This document shows positions 34,609 to 43,656 of a stretch of 64,000 bases of DNA, piece by piece. A model generated the notes under the pieces. That model was not told where the DNA came from and ran no database searches. It was given only the letters and a program-made list of their open reading frames with translations. The DNA lies in the NCBI GenBank assembly GCA_965220955.1, contig CBDCRK010000017.1:139124-203123 (forward strand). The letters are read 5' to 3'. This DNA is from CBDCRK01 sp965220955 (GTDB lineage: Bacteria; Desulfobacterota; Binatia; Bin18; CBDCRK01). Position numbers and translations under genes: made by a program. Each line of letters begins with the position of its first letter. Position 1 is the first letter of the stretch.

Positions 34609-35406
34609 TTATCGACCCTGGAAGTTAGGCGCGCGCTTTTCCATAAAGGCCCGCACGCCTTCCTGATGATCCACGGTTTGCCCGCATCGTAGGTGGGTTT
34701 CCGCTTCCCGGTCCAGCATGGTGCGGAAATCCACCTCTGTCGAGGCATTGATGTTGGCCTTCATGTAGCGGTAACTGACTAACGGGCCTGAGGCAATCCG
34801 CTCTGCCACCGCCATGGCCTCTTCCCATAATTTATCATGCGGAACTACTCGGTTCACCAGCCCAATCTTATGGGCCTCCTCTGCCGAAATCATGTCCGGT
34901 AGAAAGAAGAGTTCCTTGGCTTTTGCTTCTCCCACCAAACGCGTTAACTGCCAGGTGGAGCCATAGTCCCCGCCATAGCCTACCCGGGCATAGGCTGTAC
35001 CCAAGCGGGCTTGGTCGGAGGCAATGCGCAGATCACACGACATGGCTATTCCTAATCCTGCGCCTGCTACCGGACCGTTCACCACGGCAATAGTTACTTT
35101 AGGGAGATTATAAAGCAGCCAGGGCCACTGATGTCCCTCTCGCAAATGATCGACCTGTTGCTCCAGTGTAGCCCCAGAGATTTCTTCTCCTCTTTGCATA
35201 GCGGATACGTCCCCACCAGCGCAGAAGCCTCGGCCGGCTCCGGTCAGAATCACCGCGCCAACCTCCGGGCTGTTGGCCATCTCCCGCAATGCGGCGACAG
35301 CGGCGGTGCCCATTGCCGGGGTGAGGGCATTCAACTTATCGGGACGGTTCATAGTCAGAATACCCACTCGATTCTTCACTTCAACTTTGAGATCTTCTGT
35401 GGCCAT
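34609..35406 (-). CDS. Enoyl-CoA hydratase/isomerase family protein
   Basis: 265 residues, crotonase fold. The oxyanion hole is formed by the GRGFCAGGDVSAM and VNGPVAGAGLGIAMSCDLRIAS segments. In the second segment the canonical hydratase Glu is not present in the usual place; D in GYGGDYGSTW is at the position where many non-hydratase members have acid residues. It may be an isomerase or hydrolase rather than a classical hydratase. GAAGGAGAG precedes the start. Confidence 0.9.
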   Translation of the reverse strand: MATEDLKVEVKNRVGILTMNRPDKLNALTPAMGTAAVAALREMANSPEVGAVILTGAGRGFCAGGDVSAMQRGEEISGATLEQQVDHLREGHQWPWLLYNLPKVTIAVVNGPVAGAGLGIAMSCDLRIASDQARLGTAYARVGYGGDYGSTWQLTRLVGEAKAKELFFLPDMISAEEAHKIGLVNRVVPHDKLWEEAMAVAERIASGPLVSYRYMKANINASTEVDFRTMLDREAETHLRCGQTVDHQEGVRAFMEKRAPNFQGR

Positions 35407-35620
35407 AGCCTCTCCTTCTTATAGTGGCTTATAGTGGTAGATTAGGATGGTTGCATTCTATATTGTTTTGCGGATAAAGGAAAAGATCCCAAGAGGCCAC
35501 CACGTATAAAGGGGACTGTGGCTGATTTAAGGTAGTGGTTCGGGGGCCGGGGGTTATCCTGATCCCGTTCGACCAGAGATCATAGGGTGGGCATTGCCCA
35601 CAAGAGAAGAAAGGATACTA

Positions 35621-36643
35621 ATGGCAGGCAAGCTAACGTTGAGTGCGGTTGACCAATCACCTGTGCGTGAGGGCGATACGGCCACAGATGCTCTGCGGGA
35701 GACCATTGCGCTGGCAGTAGCAACCGAGGCTCTGGGCTATAAGCGATTTTGGGTGGCAGAGCATCATAATCTTCCGGGTTTCGCCGGTACTAGTCCGGAG
35801 ATCATGATTGGCCAGATTGCTGCTCGTACAAACACTATCCGTGTGGGCAGTGGTGGGGTCATGTTATCGCATTACAGCGCATTCAAAGTGGCAGAGATGT
35901 TCCGCATGATGGAATCATTGTATCCCGGCCGCATTGATCTCGGGATTGGCCGGGCCCCAGGCAGTGACCAACGCACGGCTGCTGCCCTGGCCTATCCTGG
36001 AGTGCCGCGAGATATCCGCTATTTCCCTGAGCAGGTTGATGACGTACTGGGGTATTTAGGTGATAACCTGGATCCCTCGCACCCCTTTGCCCAGGTTCAT
36101 GTCGGGCCAGGACCTGGAACCATGCCCGAGGTATGGCTGCTGGGCTCCGGGATTGACTCCGCCCAGTTGGCGGCTGAGCGGGGACTGCCCTTTAGCTACG
36201 CGCATTTCTTCGGCCTCGGGACAGAGCACGGGCCAGAAATTGTAGAGATTTACCGCCGCGGGTTTCGTCCCTCAGCCTTCCTATCCCGGCCTCAGGTCAA
36301 TGTGGCCGTGCAGGCGTTATGTGCTGAAACTGAGGAAGAAGCGCACCGCTTAGCAGCCAGCCGCAACCTAATGCGCCTTAAGATTATTCAGGGACTGCGG
36401 GGTGGTATCCCGAGCGTGGAAGATGCCTTGGCCTATCCCTACCGTCCACAAGAGTTGGCTTATCTTAAACAGTCCGCTTCTTCCAACCTTGATGGCGACC
36501 CTCAACAGGTTCGGCAGAAACTAGCAGGTATTGCCGAGTTATATCAGACCACGGATCTTAGTGTGGTTACTATTTGTTACGAGTTTGCCGCGCGCATTCG
36601 CTCCTACAAGCTTGTGGCTGAGGCGTGTGGTATCACGGGCTAA
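35621..36643 (+). CDS. LLM-class flavin-dependent oxidoreductase (MsnO8-like)
   Basis: 340 residues. It has the bacterial luciferase-like N-terminus LSAVDQSPVREGDTATDALR, RFWVAEHHNLPGFAG and the IDLGIGRAPGSD loop, typical of MsnO8-type monooxygenases that usually take FMN. The ATG at 35621 follows GAAGAAAGGA. A REP-like GGTGGGCATTGCCCAC lies just upstream (35586-35601). Confidence 0.88.
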   Translation: MAGKLTLSAVDQSPVREGDTATDALRETIALAVATEALGYKRFWVAEHHNLPGFAGTSPEIMIGQIAARTNTIRVGSGGVMLSHYSAFKVAEMFRMMESLYPGRIDLGIGRAPGSDQRTAAALAYPGVPRDIRYFPEQVDDVLGYLGDNLDPSHPFAQVHVGPGPGTMPEVWLLGSGIDSAQLAAERGLPFSYAHFFGLGTEHGPEIVEIYRRGFRPSAFLSRPQVNVAVQALCAETEEEAHRLAASRNLMRLKIIQGLRGGIPSVEDALAYPYRPQELAYLKQSASSNLDGDPQQVRQKLAGIAELYQTTDLSVVTICYEFAARIRSYKLVAEACGITG

Positions 36644-37271
36644 ATGCCAGCCCGAGAGAGCATCGAAGTCCGCACCCTGGTCTTCTTTGCACCAGAGGCC
36701 TAAGCTTAGGTACCAGAACAAAAACTCTTACACCTCTTATTCCTTCCCCTTCGATGGGGGAGGGCCAGGGTGGGGGTGAGAACCACCAAAGCGCCCCTTT
36801 TTGCCTACCTCGTCCTTTTATCCTTCTCTTTCCCCCGACGGGGCATACAAGACATACCCAATAGGCAAAGGATGTCTGGATTCTGGAAAAGAAATCATAG
36901 GGTGGGCCTTGCTCATCAGAATGCAGAGTGCCTTAGTCCTTCTACCTAGAGAGCACTCAGTACCTGTGGAAGGTCTGGCGTTGATGCCCCTCCTTGAGCA
37001 ATAGTATTAGAGAGATACGAAGCCATCCTACTTTTATCTTGACCTCTGCAGGGTGTAAGAGATAGAGCATTGTAGTACCGTGTCTACTCTAAGATGGTGC
37101 GTAACTGGAGGCGCTTATCCGTGGGCCTTAAGCGTAGCGTCAGCGAAGTCGAAGGACAAAGCCGAAGAACCTACAGGCCTCAACCCACAGTTTTAGGATG
37201 CACACGATAGTAGGGTTGGCACGGCCCGTCAGAATGCCAAAATACCTGTTGTCCTACGTAAGGAGGTTACA
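36644..37271. other. Gene-free region with REP-like units
   Basis: 628 bases. It holds a CCCTTCGATGGGGGAGGGCC unit near 36745-36765 related to the hairpins at 484 and 49921, an imperfect copy of the GGTGGGC-TTGC repeat near 36899, and an AGCGTCAGCGAAGTCGAAGG sequence near 37135-37154 of REP character. No coding remnant recognised. Confidence 0.55.
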
Positions 37272-38213
37272 ATGGAACAGATACGGGCAGTTGTAGTTGA
37301 TACCAATGCTGAAGAACGACTTGTTGTACAGAATGTCCCGGCACCATCGCCTTCACCCTCTGAGGCGCTTGTACGGGTTGCTGCGATCTCGCTTAACCTG
37401 GGGGAGGTGCGCCGATCAATGACAGCGGATACTGGCTGGCGTCCTGGTTGGGACCTGGCTGGTACAGTAGAAAAAGCAGCGGCTGATGGCTCCGGCCCGC
37501 CTGTGGGCGCGCGTGTGGTTGGGTTTCTTCCGTCAGGGGCCTGGGCGGAACTGGTGGTGGTGCCCACCCATGCCTTAGCTGTGCTGCCCGACGTTGTATC
37601 CTTTGCGGATGCTGCCACGCTGCCGGTTGCTGGTTTGACCGCCCTCTATTCGTTGGAGCGCGGCGGTTTTCTGCTCGGGCGCTCTATTCTGGTGACCGGA
37701 GCATCAGGAGGAGTTGGTCATTTTGCCTGTCAACTGGCCCGGCATGCGGGAGCACGGGTCATTGGTTCGGTTCGACGCGCGGAGCGCGAAAAGCACGCCC
37801 GGGAGGCTGGCTCTCATGAGGTGGTAGTTGGCGAGGATTTATCCCTGGCGGCTAAGTTCGGCCCATACCATATGATTCTGGAATCGGTGGGCGGGGACTC
37901 GCTTGCGGCCGCGCTCTCAATGCTTGCGCCTGAGGGAGTTTGTGTACTCTATGGTGTGTCCGCCTCTGCAGAAACCACCTTCAACTCCAGAACTTTCTTC
38001 ACCATAGGTGGAGCAAGTCTCTATGGGCTTATTCTCTTCCACGAGATCAAGTACAAGCCAGCTTCGCAAGGGCTGGCGCAGCTGGTTCGTTTGGTTGCCG
38101 AAGGAGCGCTGCGCCCACAGATTGAAGTACAAGCACCGTGGACGGATATTGCCGATGCTGCGCATAGGCTGTTCAATCGGGGTATTGCCGGCAAAGCGGT
38201 TTTGCTTTTCTAA
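37272..38213 (+). CDS. MDR zinc-independent quinone oxidoreductase-like
   Basis: 313 residues. GroES-like N-domain, then the NADPH-binding Rossmann motif VTGASGGVGHFACQLARHAGA. No structural zinc cysteines are seen, so it belongs with quinone/enoyl reductases. GTAAGGAGG is 6 bases before the ATG. It is 46 bases upstream of the nitroreductase-like gene and probably co-transcribed. Confidence 0.9.
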   Translation: MEQIRAVVVDTNAEERLVVQNVPAPSPSPSEALVRVAAISLNLGEVRRSMTADTGWRPGWDLAGTVEKAAADGSGPPVGARVVGFLPSGAWAELVVVPTHALAVLPDVVSFADAATLPVAGLTALYSLERGGFLLGRSILVTGASGGVGHFACQLARHAGARVIGSVRRAEREKHAREAGSHEVVVGEDLSLAAKFGPYHMILESVGGDSLAAALSMLAPEGVCVLYGVSASAETTFNSRTFFTIGGASLYGLILFHEIKYKPASQGLAQLVRLVAEGALRPQIEVQAPWTDIADAAHRLFNRGIAGKAVLLF

Positions 38214-38259
38214 TGATGACGTTTGACACAGAGTTAGATCGGAGAGGAAGGGAGAAGTG

Positions 38260-39024
38260 ATGAGAAAGATAAAAATCATTCTTGCTCTTGTGGCTGGTAT
38301 AAGTGTGCTGGGCATGGGACCACAGGGCTATACTCAGACCGAGAGTCCTGCCGAGGTCAAAAAAGGAATTGCACCTAAAGACCGTGCTGCCGTGGATCAC
38401 ATTCTGACCACTACCCGTACTGTGCGCAGGCGTCTTGACCTTACCCGCCCAGTGGAGCCTGAGGTTATCGAAGAAGCCATTGAGGTTGCTTTCCAGGCGC
38501 CGACCGGGTCCAATAGACAAAACTGGCACTTTGTGGTCATCACCGATCCAGAAAAGAAGAAGGCCATTGCCGATATCTACCGCAGGGGCGCTGACAAGTA
38601 TGTTAATATGCCACGTCCCGAGTATGGCGCGGATGACCCGCGTATAAAACAGATGGCGCGGATCGGCAAATCAGGGGCCCATCTCTACCAGCATATGCAG
38701 GAAGTACCGGTGCTGGTGATTGCTTGTATAGAAGGGCGAGTAGAGAATGAGCCTCCTGCCGCGCAGGCTGGTCTATATGGGTCGATTCTGCCTGCTGGTT
38801 GGTCCTTTATGCTGGCCTTGCGAGCTCGGGGGCTTGGGGCTGCGTGGACAACTCTACACTTAATACACGAGAAAGAAGCTGCACAGGTTCTAGGAATTCC
38901 AGAAAACATTACCCAAGCGGTGCTGTTTCCTGTGGCGTATTATACAGGCACGGACTTCAAGCCGGCCAAACGGCTTCCAGCCCGAGAGCGTACGCACTGG
39001 AATAGCTGGGGACAGCAGCGCTAA
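38260..39024 (+). CDS. Nitroreductase-family protein with N-terminal signal-like sequence
   Basis: 254 residues. The FMN-binding core starts near residue 47: TVRRRLDL, then AFQAPTGSNRQNWHFVVITD, and ends with RGLGAAWTTLHL and FPVAYYTGTDFKPAKR. Residues 1-26 (MRKIKIILALVAGISVLGMG onward) look like a signal peptide or membrane anchor, unusual for this cytosolic family. ATG at 38260 was preferred over the GTG just before it. The N-terminal extension might derive from a neighbouring lost gene. Confidence 0.85.
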   Translation: MRKIKIILALVAGISVLGMGPQGYTQTESPAEVKKGIAPKDRAAVDHILTTTRTVRRRLDLTRPVEPEVIEEAIEVAFQAPTGSNRQNWHFVVITDPEKKKAIADIYRRGADKYVNMPRPEYGADDPRIKQMARIGKSGAHLYQHMQEVPVLVIACIEGRVENEPPAAQAGLYGSILPAGWSFMLALRARGLGAAWTTLHLIHEKEAAQVLGIPENITQAVLFPVAYYTGTDFKPAKRLPARERTHWNSWGQQR

Positions 39025-39066
39025 ATCGGGCTGGAACTGGGGTAGTAGATAAGGAGGTAGTTGGTA

Positions 39067-39192
39067 ATGAAGCTTTATAACTTTTTCCGCAGTTCAGCCT
39101 CGTATCGGGTGCGTATTGCCCTCAACCTTAAGGGCCAGGAGTATGAGCAGGTGCAGGTCCATCTGCGCCGTGGCGGTGGCAGGCATCCTTAA
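39067..39192 (+). pseudogene. 5' stub of a maleylacetoacetate isomerase/GST gene
   Basis: 41 codons: MKLYNFFRSSASYRVRIALN, with the SSASYRVR glutathione site of zeta-class GSTs, then GLY-rich nonsense and TAA. Ribosome site AAGGAGG is intact. The rest of the ~210-residue enzyme is deleted. Confidence 0.8.
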
Positions 39193-39277
39193 GGATATAG
39201 AGAATATCAAAAACAGCCCCCTGCCGTAGAAGGGATTTAATTTCTTTTGGACTGCTCTCAACCTCAGCAACTTGGTA

Positions 39278-39505
39278 TTAGTTCCGAGCACAGGCTCCTG
39301 GGCCTTGTGGATCACCACAGGTACCACAGGGGGCCATGGCCTCATGCGATACCTCACTGCCACTGTGGTTACCAACGGTAAAGGTAGAAAGGAGCTTCTC
39401 CAATTTCTGGCTATAACAAGACGGGCAAGCAGGGCTTGCGGTACCTAGCACTAGTTCTTCAAACTCGTGTCCGCACTTCTTGCAGGTATACTCAAACAGG
39501 GGCAT
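39278..39505 (-). CDS. FmdB-type zinc ribbon protein
   Basis: 75 residues. The N-terminal zinc ribbon has CKKCGHEFE and CPSCYS, followed by a linker and a C-terminal CGTCG...C motif. Small regulatory-type proteins (FmdB/YHS-like putative regulators) share this pattern; function is not known. AAAGGAG precedes the ATG. Intact. Confidence 0.85.
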   Translation of the reverse strand: MPLFEYTCKKCGHEFEELVLGTASPACPSCYSQKLEKLLSTFTVGNHSGSEVSHEAMAPCGTCGDPQGPGACARN

Positions 39506-39562
39506 GAGAATTTCTCCTTTCTGGGTGATCGGTGGACCCAGATCTACAATCTGAAATCTGCC

Positions 39563-40753
39563 TTATCCCTTTGGCAACCCCAAGACGCGCTCGCCAATGA
39601 TGTTACGCTGGATCTCGCTGGTGCCGCCAGCGATTGTGTATTGTCGGGCGCTGAGCACACGATTGAACCAGCGTGGGGCGTCGGACACAAGCTCGGTAGG
39701 CTCATTCACGATGCTATTGACGCCCAGCAGTTCACTAGCGAACTCGGCAATGCGTACGCCCAACTCAGAGCCGCCCAATTTCAGCATCGATCCTTCAGGT
39801 CCGGGCGGTTGACCCTTGAGCTGGCGGGTGAGGCTGCGCAGGCGGGTATATTTGAGGCTTTCACACTCGATCATCAGCTGCGCTATCTTTTGGCGCACCC
39901 ATTCCTGCTCCCACGCCGGCCGGCCGTCGATAGGCATCTGCCGGGCCAGGGCTGCCAGCCGTTCTACTTGTTCGGCATAGTTGCCGCCGCCGGCAATGGT
40001 CCGCTCGAACATTAGCGTGGTAACAGCAACCTTCCAGCCTTGGTTCTGCGGACCTACCAGGTTAGTCTTGGGCACACGCACATCCTCAAAAAAGACTTCA
40101 TTAAAATGGGCATGCCCATTCATAAGCACTAGAGGTCGCACCGTGATGCCAGGAGTTTTCATATCGACTAATATATAGCTGATACCCTGGTGCTTGGGAG
40201 CGTTGGGGTCGGTTCGCACCAGCATGAAGATCCAGTCCGCGTATTGAGCGCCCGAGGTCCACACCTTCTGCCCATTGACCAGGAAGAAATCCCCCATGTC
40301 GGCGGCCCGGGTTTGCAGGCCAGCCAAGTCAGAGCCCGCGCCGGGCTCTGAATAGCCCTGACACCAAATATCGTCGCTACTGAGAATACGCGACAGGAAC
40401 CGTTGCTTTTGCTCGTCTGTCCCCCACTGCATCAAGGTTGGGCCGCACAGGGCAAGGCCCGAGAATCCTGGAATAACCGGCGCTCGTGCGTCGGTGTACT
40501 CTTCATCAAAAATCACCTGTTCCATGATACCGGCTCCGCGTCCGCCATAGTCCTTAGGCCAGGCGATTCCTACCCAGCCAGCAGCATACATGGTTTTTTG
40601 CCAGGCCCGACGCTGCTCAAAGGTCTCGCGGTCCGGGGCAACACGCTCATCCCTGGCATCGACCACACATAGGTCAGAGGGTAGATTGGCTGCCAACCAG
40701 TTCCGTACTTCAGCCCGAAAGGCTTCTTGTTCGGGGGTGTACTGGAAATCCAT
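39563..40753 (-). CDS. Acyl-CoA dehydrogenase
   Basis: 396 residues. It oxidises acyl-CoA with FAD. Segments: GYSEPGAGSDLAGLQTRA, WTSGAQYADWIFMLVRTD, and the C-terminal YTIAGGTSEIQRNIIGERVLGLP. The catalytic base is not the Glu of medium-chain enzymes in the GTSEIQ loop; the alternative position on the long helix may supply it. CAGAGGAGG precedes it. Divergent from the MDR gene at 40972. Confidence 0.93.
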   Translation of the reverse strand: MDFQYTPEQEAFRAEVRNWLAANLPSDLCVVDARDERVAPDRETFEQRRAWQKTMYAAGWVGIAWPKDYGGRGAGIMEQVIFDEEYTDARAPVIPGFSGLALCGPTLMQWGTDEQKQRFLSRILSSDDIWCQGYSEPGAGSDLAGLQTRAADMGDFFLVNGQKVWTSGAQYADWIFMLVRTDPNAPKHQGISYILVDMKTPGITVRPLVLMNGHAHFNEVFFEDVRVPKTNLVGPQNQGWKVAVTTLMFERTIAGGGNYAEQVERLAALARQMPIDGRPAWEQEWVRQKIAQLMIECESLKYTRLRSLTRQLKGQPPGPEGSMLKLGGSELGVRIAEFASELLGVNSIVNEPTELVSDAPRWFNRVLSARQYTIAGGTSEIQRNIIGERVLGLPKG

Positions 40754-40971
40754 GTGTTATCCTCCTCTGATTCGATTTAGATACTCTATCACCGAGCTAG
40801 GAGATGTGCAATTTTCTCTATAGGCCGTCAAGAAGCTTGGGGTGGCTACTTTTTAAGTAAAAGAATCATCCCTGGTTTCATAGAGGCTTTTTTGCTAAAG
40901 GAGGTCCATTAATGTGGGATTGCCGAGGCGTTTGCGGCGTGATTGAGAGTATCTGAACACAGGAGGATTAT

Positions 40972-41982
40972 ATGAAGGTTTGTGAGATCAAAGACGAATT
41001 TGGCATTGATGCCCTGAAGCTGTCCGAGCGAGCTGAGCAGGCTCCTAAACACGGCCAAGTAGCCGTACGGGTCAAGGCTACATCGCTCAATTACCGTGAT
41101 TTGATGACCGTTAAGAATGGGGGTAGGTTTCGTGATCTACACCTGCCGCTCATTCCCTTGTCTGATGGCGCTGGAGAAGTTGTCAAGGTGGGCGACGGGG
41201 TTACCCGCGTTAAGCCAGGAGACCGTGTTGCCGGCATCTTTATGCAGACCTGGCTGGCAGGTGATCCTATCCCAGATCACGGCCGGTCGGCGTTAGGCGG
41301 AGCCATCGATGGCATGCTGGCTGAGGAGGTAGTTCTGCACGAGGATGGGCTAGTGCAGGTGCCGGAGTATATGTCTTATGAGGATGCCGCGACTCTACCC
41401 TGCGCAGCGGTTACCGCGTGGCAGGGATTGGTCACTAAAGGAGGATTAAAGGCTGGTGACTCTATCTTGGTACAGGGGACTGGTGGAGTCTCGATTTTTG
41501 CCCTGCAGTTTGCCAAGGTAGCTGGGGCGCGGGTGATCATAACGTCTAGCAGTAATGAAAAATTGGAACGAGCCCGGCAGCTGGGTGCCTCGGATTTGAT
41601 TAACTATAAAACCACACCGGACTGGGACAAGCGGGTGCTAGAACTGACTGACGGTAGGGGCGTGGATCATGTGGTAGAAGTAGGTGGACCTGGTACACTA
41701 GAAAAATCTTTTCGGGCGGTACGCGTTGGCGGTACGGTCAGCCTGATTGGCATTCTTGCAGGGCCTGGAGAGATCGATCCTATGCCGGTGCTTATGAAGA
41801 GCATCCGGCTGCAAGGCGTCTATGTTGGCTCGCGTGACATGTTTGAAGCCATGAACCAGGCTATGGCGATCCACAAGATCCCGCCTGTTATTGATCGCGT
41901 ATTTCCTTTTGCGGAAACGCGTGAAGCCCTCAGATACATGGAAAGCGCGGCGCACTTTGGCAAGATTGTTATCACGTTGTAA
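40972..41982 (+). CDS. MDR-family NAD(P)-dependent alcohol dehydrogenase
   Basis: 336 residues. NAD(P)-binding motif VQGTGGVSIFALQFAKVAGA and GVDHVVEVGGPGT are typical of medium-chain reductases. No zinc-ligand triplet is obvious in the first domain (SLNYRDLMTVKNGG), suggesting a zinc-free form. CACAGGAGG precedes the ATG; 39 bases after it the PPOX gene begins. Confidence 0.9.
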   Translation: MKVCEIKDEFGIDALKLSERAEQAPKHGQVAVRVKATSLNYRDLMTVKNGGRFRDLHLPLIPLSDGAGEVVKVGDGVTRVKPGDRVAGIFMQTWLAGDPIPDHGRSALGGAIDGMLAEEVVLHEDGLVQVPEYMSYEDAATLPCAAVTAWQGLVTKGGLKAGDSILVQGTGGVSIFALQFAKVAGARVIITSSSNEKLERARQLGASDLINYKTTPDWDKRVLELTDGRGVDHVVEVGGPGTLEKSFRAVRVGGTVSLIGILAGPGEIDPMPVLMKSIRLQGVYVGSRDMFEAMNQAMAIHKIPPVIDRVFPFAETREALRYMESAAHFGKIVITL

Positions 41983-42021
41983 CCGACTACCCGGTTTGTG
42001 ATCGCTAATACGGAGGAAAAG

Positions 42022-42450
42022 ATGGCATTAGCGAAAGAAGAAATTGAGAGTTTTCTGGCTGAGCGGCGTAACGCCGTCCTGGGCACAATCCGTAAAGATG
42101 GCTCGCCGCAACTGAACCCCATGTGGTTCCACTGGACTGGTGAGGTGTTCTACATTTCCACTACCAAACCCCGCTTCAAGTATGCCCATATCTCGCGTGA
42201 TTCGCGGGTAACGCTCTGTATTGACGACGCGACCGGGTTTAAGACCGTGATTGTTGAAGGGCAAGCCGAAATTGTTGAGGAGGACATCTGGGGACCAACC
42301 CGAATGATTGTTGAGAAGTACGTGGGTAAAGAAAATGCAGAGGCCCGACTTGCCCAGCTTCGTACGGAGCCGCGGGTGCTCATTGTTGTGCGCCCGCACA
42401 AGTGGATCTCCTGGGATATTGGCGGGCGGGCCGGGTCTAGAACCGAATAA
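42022..42450 (+). CDS. PPOX-class protein (F420- or FMN-dependent)
   Basis: 142 residues from the ATG at 42022 (CGGAGGAAAA). Split-barrel flavin fold: RNAVLGTIRKDGSPQLNPMW, VFYISTTKPRFKYAHISRD and VIVEGQAEIV. The K(P)RFKYAHI stretch matches members that bind deazaflavin F420. Convergent with the selenoprotein gene, 10 bases away. Confidence 0.85.
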   Translation: MALAKEEIESFLAERRNAVLGTIRKDGSPQLNPMWFHWTGEVFYISTTKPRFKYAHISRDSRVTLCIDDATGFKTVIVEGQAEIVEEDIWGPTRMIVEKYVGKENAEARLAQLRTEPRVLIVVRPHKWISWDIGGRAGSRTE

Positions 42451-42460
42451 AAAGAAGAAC

Positions 42461-43000
42461 TCAGGCCGAAGGCTGGGCTGCAATCGTAGCCTTGGCTGTC
42501 AGCGTCCCCAGGACGTTATCGATCTTATCGCTCATGGTCCAGGTAGCTTTATAAGCAATGGTACCGTCCCGGTCGATTACATAGATCATGTTGGGCAAAG
42601 AACCAAATTGCTGCGATATCTCATCTTCCATAGTATCAACCACCACCGTGGCTGCCATTTGCCGGGTCTAAGCAAGTTCGCTAGCATACCGTCGCCGTTC
42701 CGCTAAATTCTGGGGCTGTACGTATTGCCGGTAGGCCGGCTCACCAGGGTGGGGATCTCGAGTATACACCACCACAAATTCTACCCCTTTGTCCCCGTAC
42801 TTCTCCCTCAGTTGTTCTATTGGGGCTACCTGCCCCAAAAAGGACGGTCAAGTAATAGCGCTAAATTCCAGCACTACCACCTTACCCTGCAATCCGGAAA
42901 GTGAGACTTTTCTCCTGTGTATAGTTTTAAAAAGGTTAATCTTGAACATGTCCTTGAGCATAAAAGGTGGGTTATCGGAATAATCGTCTGTGAATTGCAT
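42461..43000 (-). CDS. Deiodinase-like thioredoxin-fold selenoprotein, with a later in-frame TAG
   Basis: GAGGAAAGG precedes ATG 43000. The frame runs 50 codons to KVVVLEFSAIT, then TGA at 42848-42850 (codon 51), then PSFLGQVAPIEQL, EFVVVYTRDPHPGEP and, to the end, TVVVDTMEDEISQQFGSLPN and MIYVIDRDGTIAYKATW. The context T-TGA-P-x-F matches T-Sec-P-P-F of iodothyronine deiodinases and bacterial deiodinase-like proteins, and a SECIS-like hairpin follows. So codon 51 is read as selenocysteine (strong inference). A TAG at 42668-42670 (codon 111, ASELA-stop-TRQM) is probably a CAG to TAG change and would truncate the protein unless suppressed or a sequencing error. Total 179 codons. Likely role: thiol/selenol peroxidase or reductase. 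Confidence 0.8.
42820..42838 (-). promoter_or_regulatory. SECIS-like stem-loop for selenocysteine insertion
   Basis: In the minus-strand mRNA, 9 bases after the UGA, UUGGGGC pairs perfectly with GCCCCAA around the 5-base loop AGGUA. The GGU in the apical loop lies 18-20 bases after the UGA, close to the GGUC loop of the E. coli fdhF SECIS bound by SelB. Stem and loop sizes fit known bacterial SECIS rules. Confidence 0.75.
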
Positions 43001-43146
43001 AACCTTTCCTCTTCGCGGGAATAACCCCTAGGGGAACACAAACCCGCTGTGCCAACACTTTCGTAGCGGTAACAGCAGGAAAAATTGTATGTCTGAATGG
43101 ATTTTGGTATTAGGCTAGGACTATCAAAGCAAAAAGGAGTAATGAT

Positions 43147-43482
43147 ATGGGTATCTTTCGATTATACACAGGCGACGATGGCCAGTCTCATATTGAAGAT
43201 CAGGATTTGGCCTCACATCCGGTTTTAACCTCACCGCAGGCCACAGCGCATATTTTTTTTGGCGAGATGGCGGTTGGTAGGTTCATAGATTGGCATCCTG
43301 CGCCGCGTCGGCAATATGTCATTATTCTCTCTGGCCAGTTAGAAATTGGCCTGGGGGATGGTACTATGCGGCGTTTCGGGCCTGGGGATGCCCGTCTGGT
43401 GGAAGATACCACCGGCCAAGGCCATACCACGCGTGTTGTGGGCAATGAGCCGGTGATTACCGCTGTTGTGCCACTTGCCTAA
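43147..43482 (+). CDS. Cupin-domain protein
   Basis: 111 residues, one beta-barrel cupin. Motif region 1 is FIDWHPAPRRQYVIILSGQLEI and motif 2 is GPGDARLVEDTTGQGHTTRV; the first has one His, so metal binding is partly kept. Small cupins like this are often dioxygenase- or isomerase-like with unknown substrate. AAAAGGAG precedes the start. Confidence 0.8.
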   Translation: MGIFRLYTGDDGQSHIEDQDLASHPVLTSPQATAHIFFGEMAVGRFIDWHPAPRRQYVIILSGQLEIGLGDGTMRRFGPGDARLVEDTTGQGHTTRVVGNEPVITAVVPLA

Positions 43483-43539
43483 GCGGAGGCCTACAGCTCC
43501 TTATTCCTCGGGTCAATGAATACTGTATAAGGAGAAAAT

Positions 43540-43656
43540 ATGGCAAGCCTTGAGGTTTATACAAAAGACTGGTGTCCCTACTGTGCCAAAGCAAAAGCCC
43601 TCCTTAAGTCTAAAGGGCTCTCTTATCAGGAGGGCGATGTGACCTTCAGCCTGTAG
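43540..43656 (+). pseudogene. 5' stub of a glutaredoxin gene
   Basis: 38 codons with intact AAGGAG and CPYC redox motif (VYTKDWCPYCAKAKALLKSK), ending early at TAG where the GSH-binding TVP and CDD regions should follow. It runs straight into a thioredoxin reductase remnant. Confidence 0.75.
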
